DNA of 40,002 nt from JAPUDQ01 sp964535835 (GTDB lineage Bacteria > Patescibacteriota > Saccharimonadia > Saccharimonadales > Saccharimonadaceae). The stretch covers positions 1-40,002 of the forward strand of contig CAZHUZ010000005.1 in assembly GCA_964535835.1 (NCBI GenBank), written 5' to 3'. The notes beneath the pieces were generated by a model. The model worked only from the letters and a program-made list of their open reading frames with translations. It ran no database searches and was not told the DNA's origin. How positions within the stretch are numbered: position 1 is the first letter of the stretch; the number at the start of each line of letters is the position of its first letter. Positions 16,153-24,097 of this stretch are shown piece after piece. Position numbers and translations under genes: made by a program.

Positions 16153-16978
16153 TGATCAGCTCCTGCATGTCGTCCGGTAGATCGGCAGTAAATGTTTTTC
16201 GCTGCGATGTCGGAATAGTAATTTCTAGTTGCTCGGCATGGAGACAGAGTCGATCAATAGGTGATTTTCCACCCTCGTAAACTTTGTCACCAACAATCGG
16301 TGTACCGATGTGCGCCATATGCACGCGTAGTTGATGCGTCCTGCCTGTCACCGGCTTTAGCCGTACGACACTCATATTCTCGTTTGAGCCGATCACTTCG
16401 TAGTGTGTCTGAGCAGACTTACCTTTCGGATCAACCCGAAAACTACTCGGATTTTTGGGATTACGAGCTATTGGCAAGTCGATATTTGCTTCGTGATGCT
16501 TTGGTACCCCACGAACAATCGCGATGTATGTCTTGTGCGCTTTGCGGTCTTGAAATTGCTTTTGTAGTGCGTGTTTGGTCGTCGCATCCTTTGCCGCGAT
16601 CATGATACCGCTTGTGTCGCGATCGAGTCGGTGCACGATACCCGGACGATTTGTGTCATCTACTTCTGTCATCCGACCGCGGACAAAATCCGCAACCGTT
16701 GGCTCTGTACTCACCTCACCTTTTGCATGGGTCAACACGCCAGACGGTTTATTTATGACGACAACATGATCGTCCTCATACACCACCGGTAGAGTTATAT
16801 CGCTTGCATCCACCACGGGTAGCGTACTATGCGTTACCTCGTCATCCTCATCCAGCAGTCGCCTGACTGATGTCTCGACAACGCCATTTACGAGTACATA
16901 GCCCATTTCAATATATTTTTGCCATGTGCTCCGTGAGTATTCTGGCCAATACTGTGCCATATATTGGTCGAGTCGCAT
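16136..16978 (-). CDS. RluD-family 23S rRNA pseudouridine synthase
   Basis: A 280-residue enzyme isomerising uridine to pseudouridine in rRNA. An N-terminal S4 RNA-binding domain (residues 1-60, MRLDQYMAQYWPEYSRS) is followed by the catalytic domain with INKPSGVLTHA and the signature HRLDRDTSG, whose catalytic Asp is 119. GRTHQLRVHMAHIGTPIVGD near residue 225 is the second family motif. Which rRNA uridines it modifies cannot be told from sequence. GCGGAG lies 9 nt upstream of the ATG. Confidence 0.93.
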   Translation of the reverse strand: MRLDQYMAQYWPEYSRSTWQKYIEMGYVLVNGVVETSVRRLLDEDDEVTHSTLPVVDASDITLPVVYEDDHVVVINKPSGVLTHAKGEVSTEPTVADFVRGRMTEVDDTNRPGIVHRLDRDTSGIMIAAKDATTKHALQKQFQDRKAHKTYIAIVRGVPKHHEANIDLPIARNPKNPSSFRVDPKGKSAQTHYEVIGSNENMSVVRLKPVTGRTHQLRVHMAHIGTPIVGDKVYEGGKSPIDRLCLHAEQLEITIPTSQRKTFTADLPDDMQELINDICT

Positions 16979-17001
16979 TTAGACAAGCTCCGCTAGTATT
17001 G

Positions 17002-18090
17002 TCATTTTCGAAGACCGACAGCTTGTTGTACGTGAAGTAATGTCTGGTTTGCGGATTCATTCATAAGTGCCTCGGATGCTTCTAGCTTGGCTATGACTGC
17101 ACTGTCGTCGATCAGATCATAGACTTTTTGATAGGCTCTTAAAAACTCCTCGACGCTACCGGCAACCGTCTTTTTCAAGTCACCATAACTTGATTTGCCT
17201 TCCCAGTCGGCGTTGACATGACCTTGATCACGCGCGGTCACGAGTGCAAGTATCTGCAAGAGATTAGTGATACCTGGCTGATTATCCCAGTCAAAATTGA
17301 TCACACCGACACTATCGGTCTCGGCGCTCATGATCTTTTTGGCGGCAGAGGCTGGATCGTCACCGAGAAATACGATGCCACGACCAGACTCATCACTTTT
17401 GCTCATTTTTTTGGTAGGGTTTTGTAGATCTTTGATGCGAAGTCCTTGATCGTTGCCAAAAAATTCATGTTGTTTGGCAACCGGCTCCGGCACGACAAAT
17501 AGCTCACCAAATTTGCTATTCATGCGCTGTGCAATATCTCGTGCAAACTCCAGATGCTGCGTCTGGTCATCACCGACTGGCACATAGTTTGCACCGTAGA
17601 GTAATATATCTGCCGCCATAAGTACGGGATAATTAAACAGTCCGACGGAAACATTCTTATCGATAGTATCCAGTATCTTTTGAGGTGCGTTCATATCATC
17701 CACCGGAATTTTCTTATCTAAAAATTTGGATGATTTATCTTTGAACTGCGTCATTCGTGCCATCTGCCCATAACCGGTAAAGCAGTCCAGAATCCAGGTC
17801 AGCTCACTATGCGCAGGCACAAAACTCTGGCGATACAGATGGATATTGTCATGATCGAGCGGCAATCCGGCGGCGATAAATTTGCGCGCCGTATCGATGC
17901 TCTGCTGATAAAGCGCTGTGTGATCAATCGGTGTCGTAAAGCTATGCAGATCCGGTACGAACATATTTATGGTGTATTCGTCAGCATGTGTCCGCGCCAT
18001 ATCAACTGTCGGCAGCATTGCCCCAAAATAATTCCCGATATGCAGGTCGTTATTTGCCCGAAGTCCGGTCAATATCGTTTTTTTACTCAT
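17002..18090 (-). CDS. trpS: tryptophanyl-tRNA synthetase
   Basis: A 362-residue class I synthetase charging tRNA-Trp. The HIGH-like motif is HIGN (17-20) preceded by TGLRANNDL, the Trp-binding and dimer region contains GDDQTQHLEF (173-182), and the KMSKS loop is KMSKS at 228-232. ATG 18090 overlaps the stop of the upstream 57-aa gene by 1 nt (TGATG); an in-frame GTG one codon earlier is less suited. About 30 residues longer than typical TrpRS. The matching tRNA-Trp is at 1-76. Confidence 0.96.
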   Translation of the reverse strand: MSKKTILTGLRANNDLHIGNYFGAMLPTVDMARTHADEYTINMFVPDLHSFTTPIDHTALYQQSIDTARKFIAAGLPLDHDNIHLYRQSFVPAHSELTWILDCFTGYGQMARMTQFKDKSSKFLDKKIPVDDMNAPQKILDTIDKNVSVGLFNYPVLMAADILLYGANYVPVGDDQTQHLEFARDIAQRMNSKFGELFVVPEPVAKQHEFFGNDQGLRIKDLQNPTKKMSKSDESGRGIVFLGDDPASAAKKIMSAETDSVGVINFDWDNQPGITNLLQILALVTARDQGHVNADWEGKSSYGDLKKTVAGSVEEFLRAYQKVYDLIDDSAVIAKLEASEALMNESANQTLLHVQQAVGLRK

Positions 18091-18263
18091 CACAGATTCT
18101 CAAGTGGAATAATTGAAGATTTTATCTCTACGATTTCATGCTCAATTTTGTTAAAACGCTCATCAACTTGCAGCATATAACTCTGAAATACGCCTATGAT
18201 CTCATCAGTAGAAGCTCGAAGTGAAGCATCGAGATCATTTTTAGTTACGTAATCTGTTTTCAT
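18090..18263 (-). CDS. 57-residue helical protein translationally coupled to trpS
   Basis: A small acidic protein (MKTDYVTKNDLDASLRASTD at its start) predicted to be helical, with heptad-like hydrophobic spacing through DERFNKIEHEIVEIKSS, so probably a short coiled coil. The stop codon overlaps the trpS ATG. TACAAT (18276..18271) ends 7 nt before the ATG, so the mRNA would be leaderless and translation of this peptide might set the entry of ribosomes to trpS. Contains no Trp codon, so it is not a Trp attenuator peptide. Unknown family. Confidence 0.65.
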   Translation of the reverse strand: MKTDYVTKNDLDASLRASTDEIIGVFQSYMLQVDERFNKIEHEIVEIKSSIIPLENL

Positions 18264-18297
18264 ATCTATAATTGTATCATAATGCTATACTTCGCTC
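18264..18297. promoter_or_regulatory. compact divergent promoter
   Basis: A 34-bp spacer with TACAAT on the minus strand (18276..18271), 7 nt from ATG 18263, and TATACT on the plus strand (18286-18291), 6 nt from ATG 18298. Both mRNAs would start at or next to their ATG. Confidence 0.55.
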
Positions 18298-19200
18298 ATG
18301 AAAACATTTGATCATATCGCGATCATATTTAACCCTAAAAGTACGGGTGATGCACCTAGGATTGCCGAAGACCTGCGCGATACTATCGATGGTCACTACG
18401 AGATTATTCAGAAAAAGTCCACTCTTTATCCGACGCAGCATGCAGGTCATGCCACCAGCATCGCTCGAGATGTCGCTGTCAAATACGAAAGACCCCTCAT
18501 TATATCTGTTAGTGGTGATGGTGGATACAATGAAGTCGTCAACGGCGCAATGCGAGCGAAAAATGAGGTCAAAACAGCTCGACCAGTCATCGCGGTCATG
18601 GCTGCTGGCAACGCCAACGATCACAAGCGCGTCGTACGTGGCAGCACACCACTGATTCGCCTCATCAAACGCGCCGATATCAGACCACTCGATCTCATTA
18701 GTATTTCCGCAAAAGCATCAGACTTTAGATTACAGCGCTATGCGCACTCATATATCGGCCTCGGTATCACACCTGAGGTTGGTCATGAATTAAACAGACA
18801 TGGCAAAGGATTATTTAACGAGATGAAAGTGATCCTGCGGACTCTTGGGCGGTTTGAGCCCTTTTTGATGACTCATGATGGTGTCACGCGACGATACGAC
18901 AATATCGTCTTTGCCAATATCAACGAGATGGCTAAAGTAGTCCAGCTCGACGAAAAACCAAAAATTCGTGACGGCAAATTTGAAGTCATCATTCTCCGTC
19001 ACCATAGCAAATTACGCATGCTTGGAGCATTACTTAGCGCAACGATCAAAGGCTTTCGACATGTACCGAGCGTGACGGCATACGATTTTACGCTGCCAGA
19101 CAAACAACCTGTCCAATGCGATGGCGAGATCGAAGAATTACCCAATGATTGTCACGCGACTATCAAGAGTCATGCGCATGCGATTGACTCGCTATACTAG
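18298..19200 (+). CDS. diacylglycerol/lipid kinase family protein
   Basis: A 300-residue member of the YegS/DagK family. IIFNPKSTG is near the N-terminus. The nucleotide-binding region has SGDGGYNEVVNG (in place of GGDGT-x-N-E-V-x-N-G), and AAGNANDHKR corresponds to the GTxND segment. A typical C-terminal region ends with VQCDGEIEELP, as in lipid kinases. It phosphorylates a lipid hydroxyl, perhaps diacylglycerol or undecaprenol, which fits the convergent PAP2 phosphatase next door. Its 3' end overlaps that gene by 38 nt. Substrate not determinable. Confidence 0.86.
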   Translation: MKTFDHIAIIFNPKSTGDAPRIAEDLRDTIDGHYEIIQKKSTLYPTQHAGHATSIARDVAVKYERPLIISVSGDGGYNEVVNGAMRAKNEVKTARPVIAVMAAGNANDHKRVVRGSTPLIRLIKRADIRPLDLISISAKASDFRLQRYAHSYIGLGITPEVGHELNRHGKGLFNEMKVILRTLGRFEPFLMTHDGVTRRYDNIVFANINEMAKVVQLDEKPKIRDGKFEVIILRHHSKLRMLGALLSATIKGFRHVPSVTAYDFTLPDKQPVQCDGEIEELPNDCHATIKSHAHAIDSLY

Positions 19201-19846
19201 GTCGTTTACGCAAAAAATACTTTGTCAGTAGTATAACCAGTCCTACCCACGCACCACTCACACACCAACCCGCCACTATATCAGTTGGGTAGTGTACGCC
19301 GAGATATAGTCGTGTAAATCCAATAAAAATCATAAAAAGTGATGCGCCTGCGACGCCCCACCAACGCCATTTGCTATCCCATAGTATATACATGATCACA
19401 AATGCCAGGGCGCTACTTGCCATTGCGTGACCACTGGGAAATGAAAAGCTCTGCTCCACAACAAGTCGTTCCCACAGCTCTGGTCGAGGACGCGCAAAGA
19501 GAGCCTTGAGCATGAGATTGAGAATCTCCGCTCCGCCCAGACCTGCGATCAACACGATCACTTTGTTCCATGCATTTTTATATAGTAGCCATCCCAGGAT
19601 AAGCAATCCCCATACGATCACCATCCACCCGCCTATATCGGTCGTCATAACTGCCAGAGTATCGAGAGTATGATTGGCGAGGTTATGCACCCTATTGAGC
19701 ACTGATTCATCAAATACTTTCGTCTCACGCTCAGTAACCTCATCGGCAATTTTGACAAAGCCAGCGCTCGCTGCAGCAAACAGCAAAAAAACGATGCCAA
19801 ATGAGCTTGTGAGTTTTAGACGCCATGATGATACTGCTTTTTTCAT
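19163..19846 (-). CDS. PAP2-family membrane phosphatase
   Basis: A 227-residue protein with about six membrane helices. All three lipid-phosphatase motifs are present: K-x6-R-P as KALFARPRP, PSGH, and the S/T-R-x5-H-x3-D form as TRLYLGVHYPTD. It is likely an undecaprenyl-pyrophosphate or phosphatidate phosphatase at the membrane outer face. The basic N-terminus and the C-terminal His-rich tail are cytoplasmic by the positive-inside rule. TATAGT lies about 8 nt before the ATG. Convergent with the lipid kinase, suggesting an opposed phosphorylation/dephosphorylation pair. Confidence 0.9.
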   Translation of the reverse strand: MKKAVSSWRLKLTSSFGIVFLLFAAASAGFVKIADEVTERETKVFDESVLNRVHNLANHTLDTLAVMTTDIGGWMVIVWGLLILGWLLYKNAWNKVIVLIAGLGGAEILNLMLKALFARPRPELWERLVVEQSFSFPSGHAMASSALAFVIMYILWDSKWRWWGVAGASLFMIFIGFTRLYLGVHYPTDIVAGWCVSGAWVGLVILLTKYFLRKRPSIASQSHAHDS

Positions 19847-19873
19847 GTCTATACACTATACTACACTACAGTT

Positions 19874-20050
19874 ATGTCAAAACTTCCTATGTATGTCATC
19901 ATGACCGTCGCTATGGGTATCGGCGGCTATATCCCCGTCATGTTCGGTGCAGGTATGATGGACTTCTCGACCATCGTCGGTACGGTCATCGGCGGTATCA
20001 TCGGTATCGTTGTCTATCAAAAGCTTAGATCTGACGGATATATCGAGTAG
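19874..20050 (+). CDS. 58-residue small membrane protein
   Basis: Two hydrophobic segments, residues about 5-26 (MYVIMTVAMGIGGYIPVMFG) and 33-48 (rich in Gly and Ile), with a basic turn YQKLRSDGYIE at the end. It begins at ATG 19874, 27 nt from the divergent PAP2 gene. TATACT in the shared spacer is a candidate -10. The glycine-zipper spacing suggests helix packing or oligomerisation. Unknown family. Confidence 0.6.
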   Translation: MSKLPMYVIMTVAMGIGGYIPVMFGAGMMDFSTIVGTVIGGIIGIVVYQKLRSDGYIE

Positions 20051-20057
20051 ACCAAAA

Positions 20058-20504
20058 TTATCGGCTAAACTGTAGCTGATAGTCCATCTTGCGTACCATA
20101 TCCTCTTGCAGCGGCATGCTACTGTATCCGTCTGGTTTTATATCACTTGCTCCAAGCAAGACGCTAAACGGCACTTTTATCGCTCCTGTATCATCTGTCT
20201 TTCCTCGCCATTTTTGCTCAGTCGTTGGACACGGCTGCTGGATACATTGTAGATTTGTCGGACCAAATACTGAGGTAAAAGTATTTGCTATCGGCTTTTT
20301 ATCCGCATCGACAAGCTTGATAAGCATCGCATCAACTCCATTGCTGTTATCAGTGCTCGTTGTCCGTGTAGTGGATGTATCGGTAGGCTGCTTCTGGTTA
20401 TCAGATGCGCCCTTTGATCCCAATATCATTGATGTACCAAAATATCCGAGAAGCGCACTCACACTTACGATAGCCAATCCTAATACTATCTTTTTGCTAT
20501 TCAT
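20058..20504 (-). CDS. exported or membrane-anchored hypothetical protein
   Basis: A 148-residue protein with a basic start and one hydrophobic segment (residues 5-28), a Ser/Thr-rich linker (33-55, like a surface-stalk region) and a compact domain of about 90 residues. The domain begins DAMLIKLVDADKKPIANTF and contains a CIQQPC pair that could form a disulfide. The pattern VDADKKPI ... KTDDTGAIKVPF resembles beta-sandwich carboxypeptidase-regulatory-like folds. No lipobox cysteine. Role unknown. Its first 15 nt lie in the sequence duplicated around the N gap. Confidence 0.7.
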   Translation of the reverse strand: MNSKKIVLGLAIVSVSALLGYFGTSMILGSKGASDNQKQPTDTSTTRTTSTDNSNGVDAMLIKLVDADKKPIANTFTSVFGPTNLQCIQQPCPTTEQKWRGKTDDTGAIKVPFSVLLGASDIKPDGYSSMPLQEDMVRKMDYQLQFSR

Positions 20505-20699
20505 AGCTCGATAGTATCATATATCGCGGTAAGATGGTTATGCTNNNNNNNNNNNNNNNNNNNNNNNNNNNNNNNNNNNNNNNNNNNNNNNNNNNNNNNN
20601 NNNNNNNNNNNNNNNNNNNNNNNNNNNNNNNNNNNNNNNNNNNNCTTTTTGCTATTCATAGCTCGATAGTATCATATATCGCGGTAAGATGGTTATGCT
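20490..20699. other. assembly gap (N20545-20644) flanked by an identical 55-bp overlap
   Basis: The 55 bases before the Ns (20490-20544) and the 55 after (20645-20699) are identical. This is what two contigs sharing an unresolved k-mer overlap look like after scaffolding with a fixed 100-N spacer. The true sequence probably has a single copy and no gap. Confidence 0.9.
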
Positions 20700-20712
20700 G
20701 AGTTAAGGAATA

Positions 20713-20741
20713 TTGACTTTACATTGTATTTATGCTAATAT
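20713..20741 (+). promoter_or_regulatory. sigma70-type promoter
   Basis: TTGACT (20713-20718), 17-nt spacer, TAATAT (20736-20741): close to consensus. It drives the 97-aa gene at 20765. Confidence 0.7.
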
Positions 20742-20764
20742 AGTATATAGCAGTACCGCAAAGA

Positions 20765-21058
20765 ATGATTGGTATTCTCGGTCAAGAAGATGGGATAAAA
20801 CTGTCATTTGCATCAAACGATATCTTTTTAGAACCTAATACAACTTTAGAATCCGTCATGAATAGTCTGGTGGAAAAGTACCATGGCACATCATTAGAGG
20901 ATGAACTAATGCCTCTCTTCGAAGAAGCAATAATTCGTAATCAATCCGTGTTAGGTGGGAGAGAACTACAATCTATATTTGATCCAAATGATAACTTCGT
21001 CACATTACAGCAATGGATTGAAATACGAGATTTTATTCGAAGTTTAACTAAGCAGTAA
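20765..21058 (+). CDS. 97-residue hypothetical protein
   Basis: A small acidic soluble protein (MIGILGQEDGIKLSFASND at the start) with predicted helices over residues 27-60 and 78-95. No Shine-Dalgarno is obvious; the promoter at 20713-20741 gives a leader of about 16 nt. It is convergent with the DUF262-HNH gene, whose stop is 28 nt away. The AT-rich codon use differs from the neighbours on the left. Placement beside a modification/nuclease pair suggests an accessory role, but no family is recognised. Confidence 0.6.
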   Translation: MIGILGQEDGIKLSFASNDIFLEPNTTLESVMNSLVEKYHGTSLEDELMPLFEEAIIRNQSVLGGRELQSIFDPNDNFVTLQQWIEIRDFIRSLTKQ

Positions 21059-21085
21059 GACAACTTTTACTTCAAACATATAAAT

Positions 21086-22258
21086 CTATCTATTCCCCTT
21101 AGCACGATTATGCGGGATGCAGAGCATTTCACAGTTGCTGATGTCGGTGGTGCCGCCTTTGCTCCAGGCGGTGACGTGGTCGGCGTCCATTTCTTTCGGC
21201 TCCCAGATCTTGGATTTGTTGGCGTCGTGACCTATGGCGCAGTACGAGCAATTCGATATGCCTTTTTCTTTGGCGTCGGCGGTTTGTTGCTCATAGGCAT
21301 CGCGTTTCGTCTTGTCGTCAAAGACACGGATATTGAGTAGTCTGGCATCGACTGATCCGCCGAGTACGTATTCAAATATTCCTTTACGATCAGTGACAAA
21401 TTCATCCCCATAGAGCTTTTTCATCTCTGTTGTGATTATTTCGGAATCATAATTCGTCTCGTGGTAGGTATCATAGAGTCGCCCCCACTCCAGACCGCGC
21501 ATTTCTGGTTTTACGTCGATAAATACGCGCGAAATCCAGTCGATGACGGTGTCAAAATGGCTCTTTAGTTCGTCGATAGTAGTGTCGAGACGGTGCTTGC
21601 TCATGTAGCCATCGATCTGCCCACGAGATACCCAGTCGAGTGCACGCTCTAGATATGCTTGGCGTTTTATGTCACCTCGTAGGTATGCATCCCATTTTTG
21701 TACCATCGAGTTTTGGCTGTTGCTGTATTCTTGTTTGGCAAGCGTGACAAATGGTCCCGAATACACAGCATTGAGGATTTCTTGTGCCTCAAGTGGTACA
21801 CCAGAGATATTGATGGTACGAAACCAATCTTTGATCTCACGCTCTTCACCCTCACAGATATATATGAGGAGTGGTGCAGACAATATCCGCTCCTGCTCCT
21901 CACTCGAAAGGCCGCTGTAATATTGCTCGTGACCGTTGACATCACGTACGGCAAATTTACCGGCTACAAACCGACCAATACTCGTGATGCGTTGCTGTCC
22001 ATCAAGCACTTCATAGCTATCGTCGCTCGTCTTGTTGAAATACAGTAGTCCAATCGGATAGTTTTTGAGTATGCTATCGATCACCGCAACATCGCGCTTG
22101 CCGTCGGCGTAGATATAATTGCGCTGATATTCTGGCTGGATAGTCAGGCGACCGCCATAGCCAAATAATCCCTTGCCTTCAAATTCATTGTACTCAAACC
22201 CATCTACAATGTCGCGAATTGTCTTGCCTGTTTCTTTTGCCCAGAGTGTAGTAATCAT
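21086..22258 (-). CDS. DUF262 domain HNH nuclease (GmrSD-like)
   Basis: A 390-residue protein. The N-terminal DUF262 region contains IQPEYQRNYIY (about 41-51) and YEVLDGQQRITS (about 82-93), the family's nucleotide-sensing ParB-like motif. The C-terminal HNH domain has CSYC (a zinc knuckle), DADHVTAWSKGG with the catalytic His, and CIPHNRAKGNR. Such fusions cut DNA, often modified DNA. It overlaps the upstream methyltransferase gene by 4 nt (ATGA), so the two form one unit, probably as the restriction half of an atypical restriction-modification pair (inference). Confidence 0.88.
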   Translation of the reverse strand: MITTLWAKETGKTIRDIVDGFEYNEFEGKGLFGYGGRLTIQPEYQRNYIYADGKRDVAVIDSILKNYPIGLLYFNKTSDDSYEVLDGQQRITSIGRFVAGKFAVRDVNGHEQYYSGLSSEEQERILSAPLLIYICEGEEREIKDWFRTINISGVPLEAQEILNAVYSGPFVTLAKQEYSNSQNSMVQKWDAYLRGDIKRQAYLERALDWVSRGQIDGYMSKHRLDTTIDELKSHFDTVIDWISRVFIDVKPEMRGLEWGRLYDTYHETNYDSEIITTEMKKLYGDEFVTDRKGIFEYVLGGSVDARLLNIRVFDDKTKRDAYEQQTADAKEKGISNCSYCAIGHDANKSKIWEPKEMDADHVTAWSKGGTTDISNCEMLCIPHNRAKGNR

Positions 22259-23403
22259 GATGTAGCCTTTCGATGTTTAATTACTATTCTCATATATTTT
22301 CGATTATAGGAGCCGTCATTATTTTGGGTATAAAATGCAGGACCACCTTGTTGATAGGTGCCCTTTTTGGCTATTGAAGACATTGGAGATGCCAAAAATA
22401 GACTAAGTCCAATTATTTCAAACTGTTCGGGGTTATATTTATTAAGAAAGCTGATCGGCACGCCCATTAACTTACTGTAATCACTAGGTATTGCGTCAGT
22501 ATTTGACACCTCAATTGCATCATAATTTACATATTCATCATACTTAACCATGCCAGCCATTTTTTTGTTGAATTTTAAATTATCAGCTATTGTCATAAGT
22601 CCTAAGGGCTGATGACGGCGACCATGATCAAGATTGGTAAACCAACGCACGCCATTTACTCGCAAATATTCATTACCCTTTTCATCAATGCGAACGGCTT
22701 CTTTGTTTCTTGCATAGTCTTTTGGAACCAAAAACTCCCGATCCCCGCTATTAATACTAGGACCTATCCATACCTTGTTGCCTTTGATAAGCGGAAAGAC
22801 TTCCTTATATGTAATTGCATTCATATTTCCAATAATCAAAAAATGCTTATCATACTCCACCAACTGCGCCACATACTCCCGAAACAAACTAAATGGAGGA
22901 TTCGTCACGACGATATCAGACTCTTTGAGCAGTTCGACACATTCATCGCTACGGAAATCTCCATCACCTTTGAGGGGAGTCCATTCGTTGTTTTTGTTGG
23001 CTTTGAGCTGTTCGGCGATGTCTGTTAGCGTAAAACTTCCGTCACCATTGATATCTCCGACGTCACTGATGACAAATTTATTGGCGGTGACTTTAGGGCG
23101 ACCCTTACTGGGTGCTAGTGTGAGATCATCGCCAAACAAACCAAGTTGAGTATTGGCGACAGGACTCGGTTTGTAGCTGGTAGTAATAAGCTTTTTCAGA
23201 CCAAGACGTTTGAAATTCAGCACAAAGTAGCGAAAGAAATTACTCTCAAATGGATCATCACAGTTGCAATACACTACTTTGTCACGAAACGTATCCTTGT
23301 CATATTCGAGATAAGCTTCAATCTCTTTTTGGATATCGCTAAACTGCGTATAAAACTCGTCGTTTTTGGCCTTTTTTGCTTGGGAGAGGTTGGTATTTGC
23401 CAT
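22255..23403 (-). CDS. EcoRI-type adenine-specific DNA methyltransferase
   Basis: A 382-residue enzyme matching the EcoRI methylase family. The N-terminal region has AKKAKNDEFYTQ and CDDPFESNFFRYF, and the catalytic motif IV is TNPPFS in SDIVVTNPPFSLF. HGRRHQPLGLMTI and GVPISFLNKYNPEQFEI are further family segments. It makes N6-methyladenine; GAATTC or a related site is the family expectation but cannot be read from sequence. No EcoRI-like endonuclease is nearby. TATAAT (23417..23412) lies 8 nt before the ATG, so the message is probably leaderless. Confidence 0.9.
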   Translation of the reverse strand: MANTNLSQAKKAKNDEFYTQFSDIQKEIEAYLEYDKDTFRDKVVYCNCDDPFESNFFRYFVLNFKRLGLKKLITTSYKPSPVANTQLGLFGDDLTLAPSKGRPKVTANKFVISDVGDINGDGSFTLTDIAEQLKANKNNEWTPLKGDGDFRSDECVELLKESDIVVTNPPFSLFREYVAQLVEYDKHFLIIGNMNAITYKEVFPLIKGNKVWIGPSINSGDREFLVPKDYARNKEAVRIDEKGNEYLRVNGVRWFTNLDHGRRHQPLGLMTIADNLKFNKKMAGMVKYDEYVNYDAIEVSNTDAIPSDYSKLMGVPISFLNKYNPEQFEIIGLSLFLASPMSSIAKKGTYQQGGPAFYTQNNDGSYNRKYMRIVIKHRKATS

Positions 23404-23411
23404 ATAGTCCT

Positions 23412-23417
23412 ATTATA
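23412..23417 (-). promoter_or_regulatory. -10 box of the methyltransferase unit
   Basis: Perfect TATAAT on the minus strand, 8 nt upstream of ATG 23403, between the DUF7768 gene and the methyltransferase. It gives the modification/nuclease pair its own promoter. Confidence 0.6.
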
Positions 23418-23437
23418 CCCGCCTCGCCCCTGTAATC

Positions 23438-23773
23438 CTACTCTGAATTCTCAGACAATGAGCGGTACTCTACCTCACGACCCTCGGCCTCGGCTCGTTT
23501 GATACCGTACTCCATACCCGGACTGATGCCTCGATCAGTATAAACGACCGTTTTGCTCGCAAATTTGCCGATGGCTAGTCCTGCCTCGATACCCATCTCG
23601 CGCTCGGCGGGATCGAGATCATCGAGCATACGGGTGTAAAACAGGTGACTGGCAAATGGCGCTTCGCCGCGGTGCAAACTATCGAGTATCGCTGCCTCAG
23701 CATAGGCAACATTGCCCTCCACGTCTCCGGCATATGGGCTCTCGATGAGGACAAAGTGGCGATGAGAATTCAT
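23438..23773 (-). CDS. DUF7768 domain protein (nucleoside deoxyribosyltransferase-like)
   Basis: A 111-residue protein with the family pattern ESPYAGDVEGNVAYAE near the start, RGEAPFASHLFYTRMLDD, IEAGLAIGKFASKTVVYTD and GISPGMEYGIKRAE. These are phage- and accessory-region-linked proteins with a Rossmann-like fold close to DUF4406. I start at ATG 23773: TATACT (23785..23780) ends 6 nt before it, and a longer GTG start at 23797 would put the promoter inside the gene. Activity unknown; nucleotide binding or hydrolysis is the usual guess. Confidence 0.85.
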   Translation of the reverse strand: MNSHRHFVLIESPYAGDVEGNVAYAEAAILDSLHRGEAPFASHLFYTRMLDDLDPAEREMGIEAGLAIGKFASKTVVYTDRGISPGMEYGIKRAEAEGREVEYRSLSENSE

Positions 23774-23779
23774 ATCCCT

Positions 23780-23785
23780 AGTATA
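23780..23785 (-). promoter_or_regulatory. -10 box of the DUF7768 gene
   Basis: TATACT, 6 nt from ATG 23773, predicting a leaderless mRNA. AGGGAT lies between box and ATG and would be upstream of the transcript. Confidence 0.5.
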
Positions 23786-23798
23786 CCTGTCATTCACT

Positions 23799-23878
23799 GT
23801 TATTTTGTCAGTAATATTGATTTTTCACAGGGTTATTTTGATTTTTTACAGGGTTAAACCCTGATAGGTGTTATTTTG
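23799..23878. repeat. iteron-like repeats upstream of the DUF7768 gene
   Basis: GTTATTTTG occurs at 23799-23807, 23832-23840 and 23870-23878. A 19-bp unit, TTGATTTTT(C/T)ACAGGGTTA, occurs at 23817-23835 and 23838-23856. The second copy runs into the palindrome CAGGGTTAAACCCTG (23849-23863). Possible binding sites for a regulator. The rest of 23880-24097 contains no gene I can support. Confidence 0.5.
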
Positions 23879-23968
23879 TGTAATTTAGTTACGATATACT
23901 ATTTTAGTTTGTCCAATGTTGATCTAACTAGTAATAAAGAAGTATGAAGCAAGTCGTATCTGTAAGCT

Positions 23969-24016
23969 CAACAAAACAAAACCATGCGCTGATCTGGCTA
24001 GGCGATGGCGAAGCGC
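23969..24016 (-). terminator. candidate terminator after rpsI
   Basis: On the minus strand a GC-rich segment bounded by GCGCT/AGCGC (24016..23986) is followed by ATGG and a T-rich run (TTTTGTTTTG). It lies about 80 nt after the rpsI stop. The stem is short with a large loop, so support is modest. Confidence 0.35.
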
Positions 24017-24097
24017 GGAGCAAGTTGTACAGAATAGGTACTACTTGCGAGCACTGCAGCCAGCAACGACGCCAGACGGCACATGGATTGTTTTGGA

